Shown here piece by piece: positions 35,108 to 43,616 of a stretch of DNA of 64,000 nt (position 1 is the first letter of the stretch; each line of letters starts with the position of its first letter). A program made the translations under genes and the position numbers. The DNA is from Cupriavidus sp. EM10. Its GTDB lineage: Bacteria; Pseudomonadota; Gammaproteobacteria; Burkholderiales; Burkholderiaceae. Where the stretch lies: contig NZ_CP076061.1 in the NCBI RefSeq assembly GCF_018729255.1, positions 2,446,419-2,510,418 of the forward strand. Direction: 5' to 3'. A model generated the notes under the pieces. The model was not told where the DNA came from. It worked only from the letters and a program-made list of their open reading frames with translations, and did not search any database.

Positions 35108-35752
35108 ATGACACAGCAGACCCCGAAGAATCGCTGGTTCAACCCCGGTGTATCCGATGCCGGCAGCGACTGGGCCGTACACGACCAGACCGAGGATTTT
35201 GGCGGACCGGATTCCTATCCGCGCCCCTGGGCACGCGGCCGCCAGGCTGACGCCCGCGCCTATGAAGGATCGCGGGTCGATCCGGCCGCCTATGGCATTG
35301 CTGACGACGATGGCCTGCGCACGGCGCCCGGCCGGGCCCGCTGGCATCGCGCAGCGGACGTGAACTGGCAGGACCGGCATGAAGACGGCGCATTGCGCCA
35401 TCGGCCCGGGGCGGGCGGCCGCGTGGCGGGCGTACCGCGCGAGGAAGAGCGAGGTTACGGTGGTGGCTACGGTGGTGGCTACGGTGGTGGCTACGGTGAG
35501 CCGGTCCATCGGTCCGAGCCGGTCTGGCCAAAGGGCTATGTCCGCTCGGACGAACGCATTCGCGACGACGTCTGCATGCGCCTGGCCCACGACGGCCATG
35601 TCGACCTGAGCGACGTGGAAGTGGATGTCGACGCCGGGGTGGTCACATTGCGCGGCGCGGCCCACGACCGCGGCGAGAAGCACCGCATCGAGGACATCGC
35701 CGAGCATGTCATGGGTGTGAAGGACGTGCGCAACGAACTGCGGGTCCGCTGA
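35108..35752 (+). CDS. BON domain protein with Gly-Tyr linker repeat
   Basis: A 214-residue protein. ATG 35108 begins MTQQTPKNRWFNPGVSDAGS. A disordered polar N-terminal half (rich in Arg, Asp and Gly) leads to a short tandem repeat, YGGGYGGGYGGGYG, encoded by near-identical 12-base units around 35456-35496. The C-terminus is one BON domain (DERIRDDVCMRLAHDGHVDL, VEVDVDAGVVTLRGAAHD, IAEHVMGVKDVRNELRVR). BON domains bind membranes or phospholipids, as in OsmY. No signal peptide is seen, unusual for an OsmY-type protein; Burkholderiaceae have many such stress-related BON proteins. Confidence 0.82.
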   Translation: MTQQTPKNRWFNPGVSDAGSDWAVHDQTEDFGGPDSYPRPWARGRQADARAYEGSRVDPAAYGIADDDGLRTAPGRARWHRAADVNWQDRHEDGALRHRPGAGGRVAGVPREEERGYGGGYGGGYGGGYGEPVHRSEPVWPKGYVRSDERIRDDVCMRLAHDGHVDLSDVEVDVDAGVVTLRGAAHDRGEKHRIEDIAEHVMGVKDVRNELRVR

Positions 35753-36125
35753 CAGCGCCTCGCAAGGACGGAGGGCTGGCCTTGGCTTCGGGCCTTCCGT
35801 CCCACGATCCCCCGATTCCACCGCCGCTTGACGCCGCGCATTCTGTGCGGATACCGGTCGCCAGCCTTTCTGCCTTGAAAGGTTGATGCTGCATCGCAAA
35901 ATCTCCATTTCTCCCCGAATTTGACTGGCTCCCCGGCCACCCGGACGGGTGGCTGTGGCGCTGCGCCGCAGCATCGAATTGTTGCGTCCTGCAGAATGAA
36001 TCGCCAAAACCGTTACCTTGACATTGCGTGATCCAAAGTCTTACGCTGCCGGCCATGCATAGAAGACGTTCGCATCTAGAACGCTGGTTCGATATGCGGT
36101 CATTTCGACTCACAGGAGACAAGCC
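35753..36125. other. intergenic region upstream of the short-chain fatty acid transporter operon
   Basis: About 370 bases. Just after the BON gene an imperfect inverted repeat (GGACGGA at 35766-35772 with TCCGTCC at 35796-35802) could be a terminator, though no T-run follows. Nearer the next operon a TTGACA at 36018-36023 could be a -35 box, but the -10 region is unconvincing. No gene seen. Confidence 0.4.
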
Positions 36126-37463
36126 TTGAACAAGGTTGCCGGGTTCTTTACCGAACTGATGCGCCGGTATTTGCCGGACCCCTTCGTATTTGCCATCGGG
36201 CTGACCCTGCTCAGCATGGTCATGGCGATGCTGGTAGAGGGGCAGGGCGCCAGCGCCATCATCACCAACTGGGGCAAGGGCTTCTGGAACCTGCTCTCGT
36301 TCACCACGCAGATGGCCGTGATCCTGGCCATGGGCTACGTGCTGGCCACTGCGCCGCTGGTCGATCGCTTCCTGAACAGCATCGTGGCCCGTGTGGCCAC
36401 GCCGCGTGGCGCCATCATCGTGGCCACGCTGGTGGGCGGCATCGGCAGCTACCTGAACTGGGGCTTTGGCCTGGTGATCGGCGGCATCATCGCGCGCAAG
36501 CTGGCCGTGAAGGTCAAGGGCGTGCACTACCCGCTGATCATTGCCTCGGCCTATAGCGGCTTCACGATGTACGGCCTGGGCCTGTCCGCCAGCATTCCGG
36601 TGCTGATCTCCACGCCGGGACACCCGATGGAAAAGCTGATGGGCGTGATCGCGCTCAAGGACACCATCTTCTCGGCGCCGATGCTGCTGACCAGCCTGGC
36701 CGTGATCGTCACGCTGCCGCTGCTCAACGCGATGCTGCATCCGCGCGACGCCAAGGACGTGGTCGAGATCAAGGAAGAACCCGAGGCCAGGGAAGCCGCC
36801 GGCGGCGCCCACAGCATGGGCATCGAGAACACGCTGGCCGCGCGCATGAACAACAGCCGCCTGCTGAGCCTGCTGATCGGGCTGTGCGGCATGGCCTATG
36901 CGGTGCTGTACTTCGTGCAGGGCGGCACGCTGGACCTGAACCTGATCAACTTCCTGATCCTGTTCATCGGGGTGCTGCTGCTGGGCACGCCGGCCAACTA
37001 CGTGGCCAAGCTCAATGAAGGCATCAAGACGATTTCGGGCATCATCCTGCAGTATCCGTTCTATGCGGGCATCATGGCGGTGATGGCGGGCTCGGGGCTG
37101 GTGGATACCATCTCGCGCGTGTTCGTCGATATCGCCACGCCGCAGACCCTGCCGTTCTGGGGCCTGGTCAGCAGCTTCGTGATCAACTTCTTCGCGCCGT
37201 CGGGCGGCGGCCACTGGGTGATCCAGGGGCCGTTCATGATCGACGCGGCCAAGGCCATCGGCAGCTCGGTGGCGCAGACGTCGATGTCGGTGATGCTGGG
37301 CAACGCGTGGAACGACCTGGTGCAGCCGTTCTGGATCCTGCCGGCGCTGGCGCTCTCGAAGCTCAAGCTCAAGGACGTGATGGGCTACACCGTGATCATG
37401 ATGTTCTGGGTCGGCGCGATCTATATCGTGGCGCTGCTGGCCTGGGGCATGGCCACCCACTGA
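36126..37463 (+). CDS. short-chain fatty acid transporter, AtoE family
   Basis: A 445-residue permease with about 12 membrane segments. The start is TTG 36126 with AGGAG eight bases upstream (CACAGGAGACAAGCC). Hallmarks: MNKVAGFFTELMRRYLPDPF, ILAMGYVLATAPLVDRFL, GGIGSYLNWGFGLVIGGIIA, FFAPSGGGHWVIQGPFMIDA. AtoE-type carriers import butyrate-like short fatty acids. First gene of a five-gene operon with YciI, cyclase, muconolactone isomerase and enol-lactonase genes, so here it may import an organic acid or lactone feeding the beta-ketoadipate route. Confidence 0.9.
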   Translation: MNKVAGFFTELMRRYLPDPFVFAIGLTLLSMVMAMLVEGQGASAIITNWGKGFWNLLSFTTQMAVILAMGYVLATAPLVDRFLNSIVARVATPRGAIIVATLVGGIGSYLNWGFGLVIGGIIARKLAVKVKGVHYPLIIASAYSGFTMYGLGLSASIPVLISTPGHPMEKLMGVIALKDTIFSAPMLLTSLAVIVTLPLLNAMLHPRDAKDVVEIKEEPEAREAAGGAHSMGIENTLAARMNNSRLLSLLIGLCGMAYAVLYFVQGGTLDLNLINFLILFIGVLLLGTPANYVAKLNEGIKTISGIILQYPFYAGIMAVMAGSGLVDTISRVFVDIATPQTLPFWGLVSSFVINFFAPSGGGHWVIQGPFMIDAAKAIGSSVAQTSMSVMLGNAWNDLVQPFWILPALALSKLKLKDVMGYTVIMMFWVGAIYIVALLAWGMATH

Positions 37464-37490
37464 AGTCGTTCTTACAGCAGGAGACCTCGC

Positions 37491-37787
37491 ATGCCGTACC
37501 TGATCGAAACCTTCGACAAGCCGAACCACCAGCACGTGCGCCAGGCCAACCGGCCCACGCACCTGGACTACCTGGAGGCCAACAAGCAACTGCTGCTGGC
37601 CTGCGGCGCGAAGCTCAACGACGACGGCAGCGATGGCGGCGGCGGCATCTATATCGTCGACGTCGACACGCGCGAGGCCGCCCAGGCCTTTATCGAGGCC
37701 GATCCGTTCCACCAGGCAGACCTGTTTGCCGAAATCAGGATCGTGCGCTGGCGCAAGGCGTACCTGGACGGCGTTCGCCACATCTGA
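37491..37787 (+). CDS. YciI family protein
   Basis: A 98-residue protein with the YciI dimeric alpha-beta fold: MPYLIETFDKPNHQHVRQAN, RPTHLDYLEANKQLL, and a second strand-helix unit GIYIVDVDTREAAQAFIEAD with PFHQADLFAEIRIVRWRKAY. The His in THLDYL and the Asp/Pro in ADPFHQ match conserved YciI positions. The fold is related to muconolactone isomerases and some dehydrochlorinases. AGGAG precedes ATG 37491. Within the catabolic operon it may isomerise or dehydrate an intermediate. Confidence 0.88.
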   Translation: MPYLIETFDKPNHQHVRQANRPTHLDYLEANKQLLLACGAKLNDDGSDGGGGIYIVDVDTREAAQAFIEADPFHQADLFAEIRIVRWRKAYLDGVRHI

Positions 37788-37820
37788 GCCGATATCTGAC
37801 CCGATACCCGAGCAGCCCCC

Positions 37821-38879
37821 ATGAAACGATGGAAGCAACGGCCCGAAGGCGCCAACTGGGGCGACTTTGGCGATGACGACCAGTTGGGTCGCCTGAACCT
37901 GATCACCCCGGCCTGCGTGCGGGCCGCCGCCCAGGAAATCCGCAGCGGCCGCACGTTCTGCCTGTCGCTGCCGCTGGACCTGCCCGGCGGCAACGTGCTG
38001 AACCCGCGCCGGCATCCGCCGGTGCTGCGGCCCACGTTCCGCGACGACGTGGCCTACGTCAACTTTCCGCTGGCCAAGGTCGATCCGCGCGCGCTGGACG
38101 TGCTCAGCGACGACCAGGTGCTGCTGTCGATGCAGTATTCGACGCAGTGGGATTCGCTGGCGCACGTGGGCGCGCTGTTCGATGCCGACGGCGATGGCGT
38201 GGCCGAGCGCGTCTACTACAACGGCTTCCGGCCCAATACCGATATCGTGGGGCCGGTGGACTACGCCGAAGCCGACCACTTCGCGGCACACGCCTGCGGC
38301 CACGACCATAGCCACGCCGAGGCGCTGGGCATCGAGACCTTCGCGGCCCACGGCATCCAGGCGCGCGGCGTGCTGGTCGACCTGGCGCATCACTACGGCC
38401 GCGAATGCCGCACGGTGGGCTACGACGACCTGATGCGCGTGATCGATGCCGACAGCGTGGAAGTGGGCAGCGGCGACATCCTGGTGCTGCGCACCGGGTT
38501 TGCCGAGATGCTGGTCGAGATGGCTGGCCAGCCCGACGCCGAGCGGCTGCACAACAGCTGCTGCGCGCTGGACGGACGCGACGACCGCCTGCTGCAGTGG
38601 ATCACCGATTCCGGCATCGCCGCGATTGCCGCCGACAACTACGCCGTCGAGCGCTACCCGGCGCGCCCGATGCCCGACAGCGCCGGCCCGGTGCCGATGC
38701 TGCCGCTGCATCATCACTGCCTGTTCAAGCTGGGTTTGCCGCTGGGCGAACTCTGGCACCTGCGCGACCTGGCCGCCCATCTGCGGGCCGAAGGCCGCCA
38801 CCGATTTTTCCTGTCGGCGCCGCCGTTGCGGCTGCCTGGCGCGATGGGCTCGCCCGTCACGCCGGTTGCCACCGTCTGA
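37821..38879 (+). CDS. cyclase family protein (kynurenine formamidase-like metal hydrolase)
   Basis: A 352-residue member of the cyclase/KynB superfamily. Conserved pieces: SLPLDLPGGNVLNPRRHPPV, QWDSLAHVGALFDADGDGV, GVLVDLAHHYGRECRTVGYD, GDILVLRTGFAEMLVEMAG and HHCLFKLGLPLGELWHLRDL. The HxGxxxDxP metal motif of small KynB proteins appears as the longer SLAHVGALFDADG form of cyclase-like enzymes. Members hydrolyse amides or lactones, or dehydrate cyclic acids using Zn or Mn. Starts 33 bases after the YciI gene. Substrate unknown. Confidence 0.85.
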   Translation: MKRWKQRPEGANWGDFGDDDQLGRLNLITPACVRAAAQEIRSGRTFCLSLPLDLPGGNVLNPRRHPPVLRPTFRDDVAYVNFPLAKVDPRALDVLSDDQVLLSMQYSTQWDSLAHVGALFDADGDGVAERVYYNGFRPNTDIVGPVDYAEADHFAAHACGHDHSHAEALGIETFAAHGIQARGVLVDLAHHYGRECRTVGYDDLMRVIDADSVEVGSGDILVLRTGFAEMLVEMAGQPDAERLHNSCCALDGRDDRLLQWITDSGIAAIAADNYAVERYPARPMPDSAGPVPMLPLHHHCLFKLGLPLGELWHLRDLAAHLRAEGRHRFFLSAPPLRLPGAMGSPVTPVATV

Positions 38880-38936
38880 TTCCGTGCCAAACATAGCCGT
38901 TTAGCCAACTAGCCACGTTTACCTGAAGGAGCCGCC

Positions 38937-39221
38937 ATGCTGTTCATGGTCGAAATGACTGTCCGTATCCCCCATTCGCTCGATCCGCAGGTGGCGGACA
39001 AGATCAAGGCCGAGGAAAAGGCCTACTCGCAGCAGTTGCAGCGCGACGGCAAGTGGCGCCACCTGTGGCGCGTGGCTGGCCAGTACGCCAACGTCAGCAT
39101 CTTCGACGTCAAGGACGCCGACGAGCTGCACACCATCCTGACGGCGCTGCCGCTGTATCCGTACATGGAAATGCAGGTCACCGCGCTGGCGCAGCACAGT
39201 TCGGCCATCGCCCAGAACTGA
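38937..39221 (+). CDS. catC: muconolactone delta-isomerase
   Basis: A 94-residue CatC: MLFMVEMTVRIPHSLDPQVA, KAEEKAYSQQLQRDGKWRHL, WRVAGQYANVSIFDVKDADE and PLYPYMEMQVTALAQHSSAI, nearly the whole family signature. It converts (+)-muconolactone to 3-oxoadipate enol-lactone. AAGGAGCC precedes the ATG. Its normal partner genes catA and catB are absent here, so in this operon it may act on a muconolactone arising elsewhere or on an analogue. Confidence 0.93.
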   Translation: MLFMVEMTVRIPHSLDPQVADKIKAEEKAYSQQLQRDGKWRHLWRVAGQYANVSIFDVKDADELHTILTALPLYPYMEMQVTALAQHSSAIAQN

Positions 39222-39236
39222 ACCGGAGCCCCGACC

Positions 39237-40016
39237 ATGCCGTTTGCCGATCTTCCGGACGTCAGGCTTCATTACCAGCTCGATGGCGATGCCAGCCTGC
39301 CGGTGCTGGTGCTGTCCAACTCGCTGGGCACCAGCTTCGAGATGTGGCAGCCCCAGGTGGCCGAACTGACAAAGCATTTCCGGCTGCTGCGCTACGACAC
39401 GCGCGGCCATGGCCAGTCGGCCGTGACCGAGGGCCCGTACTCCATCGCCCAGCTTGGCGGCGATGTGATCGCGCTGCTGGACCACCTTGGCCTGCAACGC
39501 GTGCATTTCTGTGGCCTGTCGATGGGCGGCATCACGGGCATGTGGCTGGCGCTGAACCACGCCAGCCGGCTTGAGAAGCTGATTCTCTGCAACACGGCCG
39601 CCTATATCGGCCCGCCCGAGAACTGGGCCAACCGTGCCGCCGCCGTGGAGCGCGATGGCGTGGCATCGATTGCCGCCGCAGTGGTCGACAAATGGCTGAC
39701 GCCCGATTTCGCGGCGCAGCAGCCGGAGCTGGTGCAGCATCTGCGCGCCATGCTGGGCGCCACCGATGCGCGCGGCTATGCCGCCAACTGCCGGGCCGTG
39801 CGTGACTCGGACCTGCGCGCCGAAATTGGCCGGATTACGACGCCGACGCTGGTCATCGCCGGTTCTGGCGATATCCCGACGCCGCCCGCCGATGGCCGCT
39901 TCCTGGCCGAAACCATCCCCGGCGCGCAGTACGTCGAACTGTATGCCGCACACCTTTCCAACCTGCAGCAGGTGGACGGATTCAGCCAGGCAGTGGTGAA
40001 GTTTCTTGCTGCCTGA
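39237..40016 (+). CDS. pcaD: 3-oxoadipate enol-lactonase
   Basis: A 259-residue alpha/beta hydrolase. VLSNSLGTSFEMWQPQVAEL is the PcaD/CatD oxyanion-hole region, RLLRYDTRGHGQS and the nucleophile elbow FCGLSMGGITGMWLAL follow, and the acid and His lie in VIAGSGDIPTPPADGRF and AAHLSNLQQVDGF. It hydrolyses 3-oxoadipate enol-lactone to 3-oxoadipate, the step after CatC, whose gene ends 15 bases upstream. Confidence 0.93.
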   Translation: MPFADLPDVRLHYQLDGDASLPVLVLSNSLGTSFEMWQPQVAELTKHFRLLRYDTRGHGQSAVTEGPYSIAQLGGDVIALLDHLGLQRVHFCGLSMGGITGMWLALNHASRLEKLILCNTAAYIGPPENWANRAAAVERDGVASIAAAVVDKWLTPDFAAQQPELVQHLRAMLGATDARGYAANCRAVRDSDLRAEIGRITTPTLVIAGSGDIPTPPADGRFLAETIPGAQYVELYAAHLSNLQQVDGFSQAVVKFLAA

Positions 40017-40077
40017 CATCCCCGTGGCCGCCGTTCGGCTGTAGCATCGCCGCCTGGATCAACTGGCAGGTGAGGGG

Positions 40078-40877
40078 ATGGCAACACGAATGAAGGGATG
40101 GCGCATCGGGCTGGCGTTGCTGGGCGGCTTGCTGCTTGGCGATGCCGTCATGCTGGCGATGCGGGGCGTGATGCATTTTGGCGTGGCGCTGCCGGGCGTA
40201 CTCGGCCTGGGCGCGCTGGCGCTGGCGGCACGGTGGGATACCGTCGCCCGCTGGCGGCGGGCACATCCGCCCGTGGCCTGGCTGTGGCGCGCGGGCTGGG
40301 CGGTGCTGATCGTCTGGCTGGTCAGCGTGGCGATCTTCTTCCGCTTTCTCAGCCAGGGCGCCTATGTGCCAGGCGGCCCCCAGGCGGCCGGGCCGGCACC
40401 GGCGGCCATCCTGGTACTGGGTTCGGGATCGCCCAATTGCGAGGTATCGCCGACGCTGAAGTCCCGTCTCGACGTGGGACTGGCGCTGGCTCGCCAGCAA
40501 CCGACGGCGGCGGTCGTGGTCTCGGGGGACGCGATTTCAGTGGCCTCGATTGCACCGAAGCCGGCCTGATGGCCGATTACCTGGTCGGCCAGGGGCTGCC
40601 GGCGCAACGCATCCTGCGCGAAGACCGCAGCACCAGCACCGAGGAAAACATGCGCTTCTCGCGCGCCGTGCTGGAAGCGCATGGCATCGGCCCCGACGCG
40701 CCGCTGGTCATGGTCACCAGCGATTTCCACCTGCTGCGCGCCGTGCGCATCGCGCGCAAGGCGGGCTTCGGCGCGGTGTCTGGCGTGGCTTCGCCGACGC
40801 CGCTGTACGTCCGCTATAACGCGTGGCTGCGCGAATACTTCGCCTATATCAGCGGCTGGGCGCTGCGCGAGTTCTGA
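40078..40877 (+). pseudogene. YdcF family (DUF218) membrane-anchored protein, frameshifted
   Basis: ATG 40078 encodes two to three membrane segments (WRIGLALLGGLLLGDAVMLA, WAVLIVWLVSVAIFFRFLSQ) then the start of a DUF218 domain (ILVLGSGSPNCEVSPTLKSR, AAVVVSG). The domain continues in another frame: RDFSGLDCTEAGLMADYLVG, ILREDRSTSTEENMRFSRAV, VMVTSDFHLLRAVRIARKAG. Adding one G to the five-G run at 40524-40528 restores VVSGGRDFSG and a protein of about 266 residues. DUF218 proteins (YdcF, ElyC/SanA) are linked to envelope metabolism and bind nucleotide-like ligands. Either a real one-base deletion or a homopolymer sequence error. Confidence 0.82.
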
Positions 40878-42473
40878 TCAGACGGGGATGCCGAAATGGT
40901 CCGCGCGGGCCATCGGCCAGTATTTTTCCCACAGGCTGAATCGCAGGTTGCCGTTGACCAGGTCGCCCGGCTGCAGGAAGTCGAACAGTTCCGACATCGG
41001 CTTGACTTCGCTGGGCGACAGGCGCCGCACGATATGGTGCGGCGTCAGCTCGCCGGGCGAATGCAGGCCGGCGGCTTGCAGCAGTTCCTGCAGCGCATGC
41101 AGGGTATGGCGATGGAAACTGGCCACGCGCTCGGCCTTGTCCGGCACCACGATGGCACGCTGGCGCACCGGGTCCTGGGTGGCCACGCCCACCGGGCAGC
41201 GGTCGGTGTGGCACTTCTGCGCCTGCACGCAGCCCAGCGCGAACATGAAGCCGCGCGCGGCATTGCACCAGTCGGCGCCCATGGCCAACGTGCGCGCGAT
41301 ATCGAAGGCGCTGATCAGCTTGCCGCTGGCGCCTACGCGGATCTTGTCGCGCAGGTTGGCGCCGACCAGCGTGTTGTGCACCAGCAGCAGCCCTTCCTGC
41401 AGCGGCACGCCGATATGGTCGACAAATTCCACCGGCGCCGCGCCCGTGCCGCCTTCGGAGCCATCCACCACGATAAAGTCCGGCAGGATGCCCGATTCCA
41501 GCATGGCCTTGACCACGCCGAAGAAATCCCACGGATGGCCGATGCAGAGCTTGAAGCCGGTGGGCTTGCCACCCGACAGGCTACGTAGCCGATCGACGAA
41601 TTGCAGCAGTTCAAGCGGCGTGGAGAATTCGCTATGGGCGGCGGGCGATACGCAATCGATACCCATCGGCACCCCGCGCGTGGCCGCGATTTCCGGCGTG
41701 ATCTTGGCGGCCGGGAGCACCCCGCCATGGCCAGGCTTGGCACCTTGCGACAGCTTGACCTCGATCATCTTCACCTGCGGGTCGGCGGCCTGCTTGGCGA
41801 ACAGGTCGGGATCGAAGCTGCCATCGGCGCGACGGCAGCCAAAGTAACCCGAGCCCAGTTCCCAGATCAGGTCGCCGCCTTCGGCGCGGTGATAGGGCGA
41901 GATCGAGCCCTCGCCAGTGTCGTGGGCAAAACCGCCGAGCTTGGCGCCGCGATTGAGCGAGCGGATGGCGTTGGCCGACAGCGCGCCAAAGCTCATGGCG
42001 GAAACGTTGAAAACCGAGATGTCGTAAGGCTGGGCGCGGTCGGCGCCCACCGTGATGCGGAAATTGGAGCTCGCGATCCTGGTCGGCGCCAGCGAATGGC
42101 TGATCCATTCGTAGCCCGGCCGCTTGACGTCGAACTCGGTGCCGAACGGGCGGCTATCCACCTCGTTCTTGGCGCGCTGGTACACCAGGCTGCGCTGGGC
42201 GCGCGAGAAGGGCGCCTCGGAGGTCTCGTCCTCGATGAAGTACTGGCGGATTTCCGGCCGAATGAATTCCAGGAAAAAGCGCGCGTGACCCCAGATCGGA
42301 TAGTTGCGCAGGATGGCGTGGCGCTTCTGCAGCATGTCGTGCGCGCCGACGATGCAGAACGCCAGCGGCAGCGCGACCCACCACCAGGACAGCGCGCGGG
42401 TGGCCGCCAGGGCGGTCAGGACAATCAGGCCGCCGGCCGCCAGGGCCACGGCGCCATAACGACGCTCGATCAT
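40878..42473 (-). CDS. FMN-binding glutamate synthase family protein
   Basis: A 531-residue protein equal to the synthase domain of glutamate synthase large subunit, without the glutaminase domain. Two N-terminal membrane segments (GAVALAAGGLIVLTALAATR, WWWVALPLAFCIVGAHDML) are followed by ISVFNVSAMSFGALSANAIR, GDLIWELGSGYFGCR, KLSQGAKPGHGGVLPAAKIT and FIVVDGSEGGTGAAPVEFVD. A Cys cluster C-x5-C-x4-C (CVQAQKCHTDRC) matches the 3Fe-4S site. The family is widespread as stand-alone proteins of unclear reaction. Convergent with and abutting the YdcF gene. Confidence 0.9.
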   Translation of the reverse strand: MIERRYGAVALAAGGLIVLTALAATRALSWWWVALPLAFCIVGAHDMLQKRHAILRNYPIWGHARFFLEFIRPEIRQYFIEDETSEAPFSRAQRSLVYQRAKNEVDSRPFGTEFDVKRPGYEWISHSLAPTRIASSNFRITVGADRAQPYDISVFNVSAMSFGALSANAIRSLNRGAKLGGFAHDTGEGSISPYHRAEGGDLIWELGSGYFGCRRADGSFDPDLFAKQAADPQVKMIEVKLSQGAKPGHGGVLPAAKITPEIAATRGVPMGIDCVSPAAHSEFSTPLELLQFVDRLRSLSGGKPTGFKLCIGHPWDFFGVVKAMLESGILPDFIVVDGSEGGTGAAPVEFVDHIGVPLQEGLLLVHNTLVGANLRDKIRVGASGKLISAFDIARTLAMGADWCNAARGFMFALGCVQAQKCHTDRCPVGVATQDPVRQRAIVVPDKAERVASFHRHTLHALQELLQAAGLHSPGELTPHHIVRRLSPSEVKPMSELFDFLQPGDLVNGNLRFSLWEKYWPMARADHFGIPV

Positions 42474-42690
42474 GTGAGGGACTTTTTTTCAGGGCAACCC
42501 CCGATGATGACGCTTGTGGGGCGGCAAGTGAAGTATCGGCAGTGGAAACGCTGTCTTGATCATCGGACAACAAAATGCGATTAACCGCCATGGCGGGATG
42601 CCCTGCGCATATCGCGGCGCATTGCTGCAGCGCCGCGTTTGCGCGGGCAGGGTGGGGCGTGGCGGGCGAGGGGAGCAAACCGGCAGCCGC

Positions 42691-43443
42691 TCAAATAACC
42701 CCGCCATTGACGCGAAGCGTCTGGCCGTTGACCCACGCGCCATCGGCGCCCGCGAAGAATGCCGCGGCGTTGGCGATGTCTTCCGGCGCGCCCAGGCGTT
42801 CCAGCGGCGCCATCTTTGCCATCCGGTCGATCAGTTCGGGCGACTTGCCGTCGAGGAACAGTTCGGTGGCCGTCGGCCCCGGCGCAACCGAGTTGACGGT
42901 GATATTGCGGCCGCGCAGCTCCTTCATCAGCACGGCCGTCATGGTCTCCACGGCGGCCTTGGACGCTGCGTAGACGCCATAGGTCGGCATCAGCAGTCCC
43001 ACAAGACTCGACGACAGGTTGATGATGCGGCCGCCATCGCGGAGCCGGCGCGCCGCCTCGCGCAGTGTGTTGAACGTGCCCTTCAGGTTGATGTCGATGA
43101 TGCTGTCGAACAGGGCGTCGTCGCTCTCGGCCAGCGTGGCCAGCTTCATGATGCCGGCGTTGTTGACCAGCACGTCGACGCCGCCAAAGGCCGCCTCGGC
43201 GGCGGCAAACATGCGGGCCACGGCGGCGGGGTCGCTGACGTCGGCCTGGTGGGTCAGGGCGCGGCCGCCGGCCGCTTCGATTTCGGCGGCCACGGCCTCT
43301 GCGTCGCGGGCGCTGCCCGCGTAGTTGACGACGATGGTCAGGCCGTCGGCCGCCAGACGGCGGGCGATGGCGGCGCCAATGCCGCGCGAGGCGCCGGTCA
43401 CGATGGCGACGCGGTTGGCTTGGGAGTTGGGGGTGGCAGTCAT
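42691..43443 (-). CDS. short-chain dehydrogenase/reductase
   Basis: A 250-residue classical SDR. TGASRGIG is the cofactor Gly motif (residues 16-23), NNAGIM the structural motif, and the catalytic Ser, Tyr and Lys are in NLSSSLVGLLMPTYGVYAASK (YxxxK as YAASK). The AGSARDAEAVAAEIEAAGGRA region resembles NADP-preferring 3-oxoacyl-ACP reductase-like SDRs. Divergent from a LysR gene at 43617, its probable regulator. Substrate not inferable. Confidence 0.92.
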   Translation of the reverse strand: MTATPNSQANRVAIVTGASRGIGAAIARRLAADGLTIVVNYAGSARDAEAVAAEIEAAGGRALTHQADVSDPAAVARMFAAAEAAFGGVDVLVNNAGIMKLATLAESDDALFDSIIDINLKGTFNTLREAARRLRDGGRIINLSSSLVGLLMPTYGVYAASKAAVETMTAVLMKELRGRNITVNSVAPGPTATELFLDGKSPELIDRMAKMAPLERLGAPEDIANAAAFFAGADGAWVNGQTLRVNGGVI

Positions 43444-43616
43444 GTCAGGGCTCCGGTGGATCGATTCAGGTCAGTTGAACCGCGTTGCGCTGCGGTGTGG
43501 CTCCACTATGGGCGATAGCTCGCGCTGGATAATCGGTCTAGAATTGCCCGCACTTGTTCTCCCACGGAAACAATGGTGTTCGTGTGGGCATTAATCGACA
43601 CAAAAGGCGGCAGGGG

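Noticed and set aside
35709..38894. 1061-codon open frame on the minus strand across the AtoE-cyclase operon
   Set aside because: Complement of several well-supported genes; His/Gln/Asp/Arg-rich composition is the usual antisense artefact.
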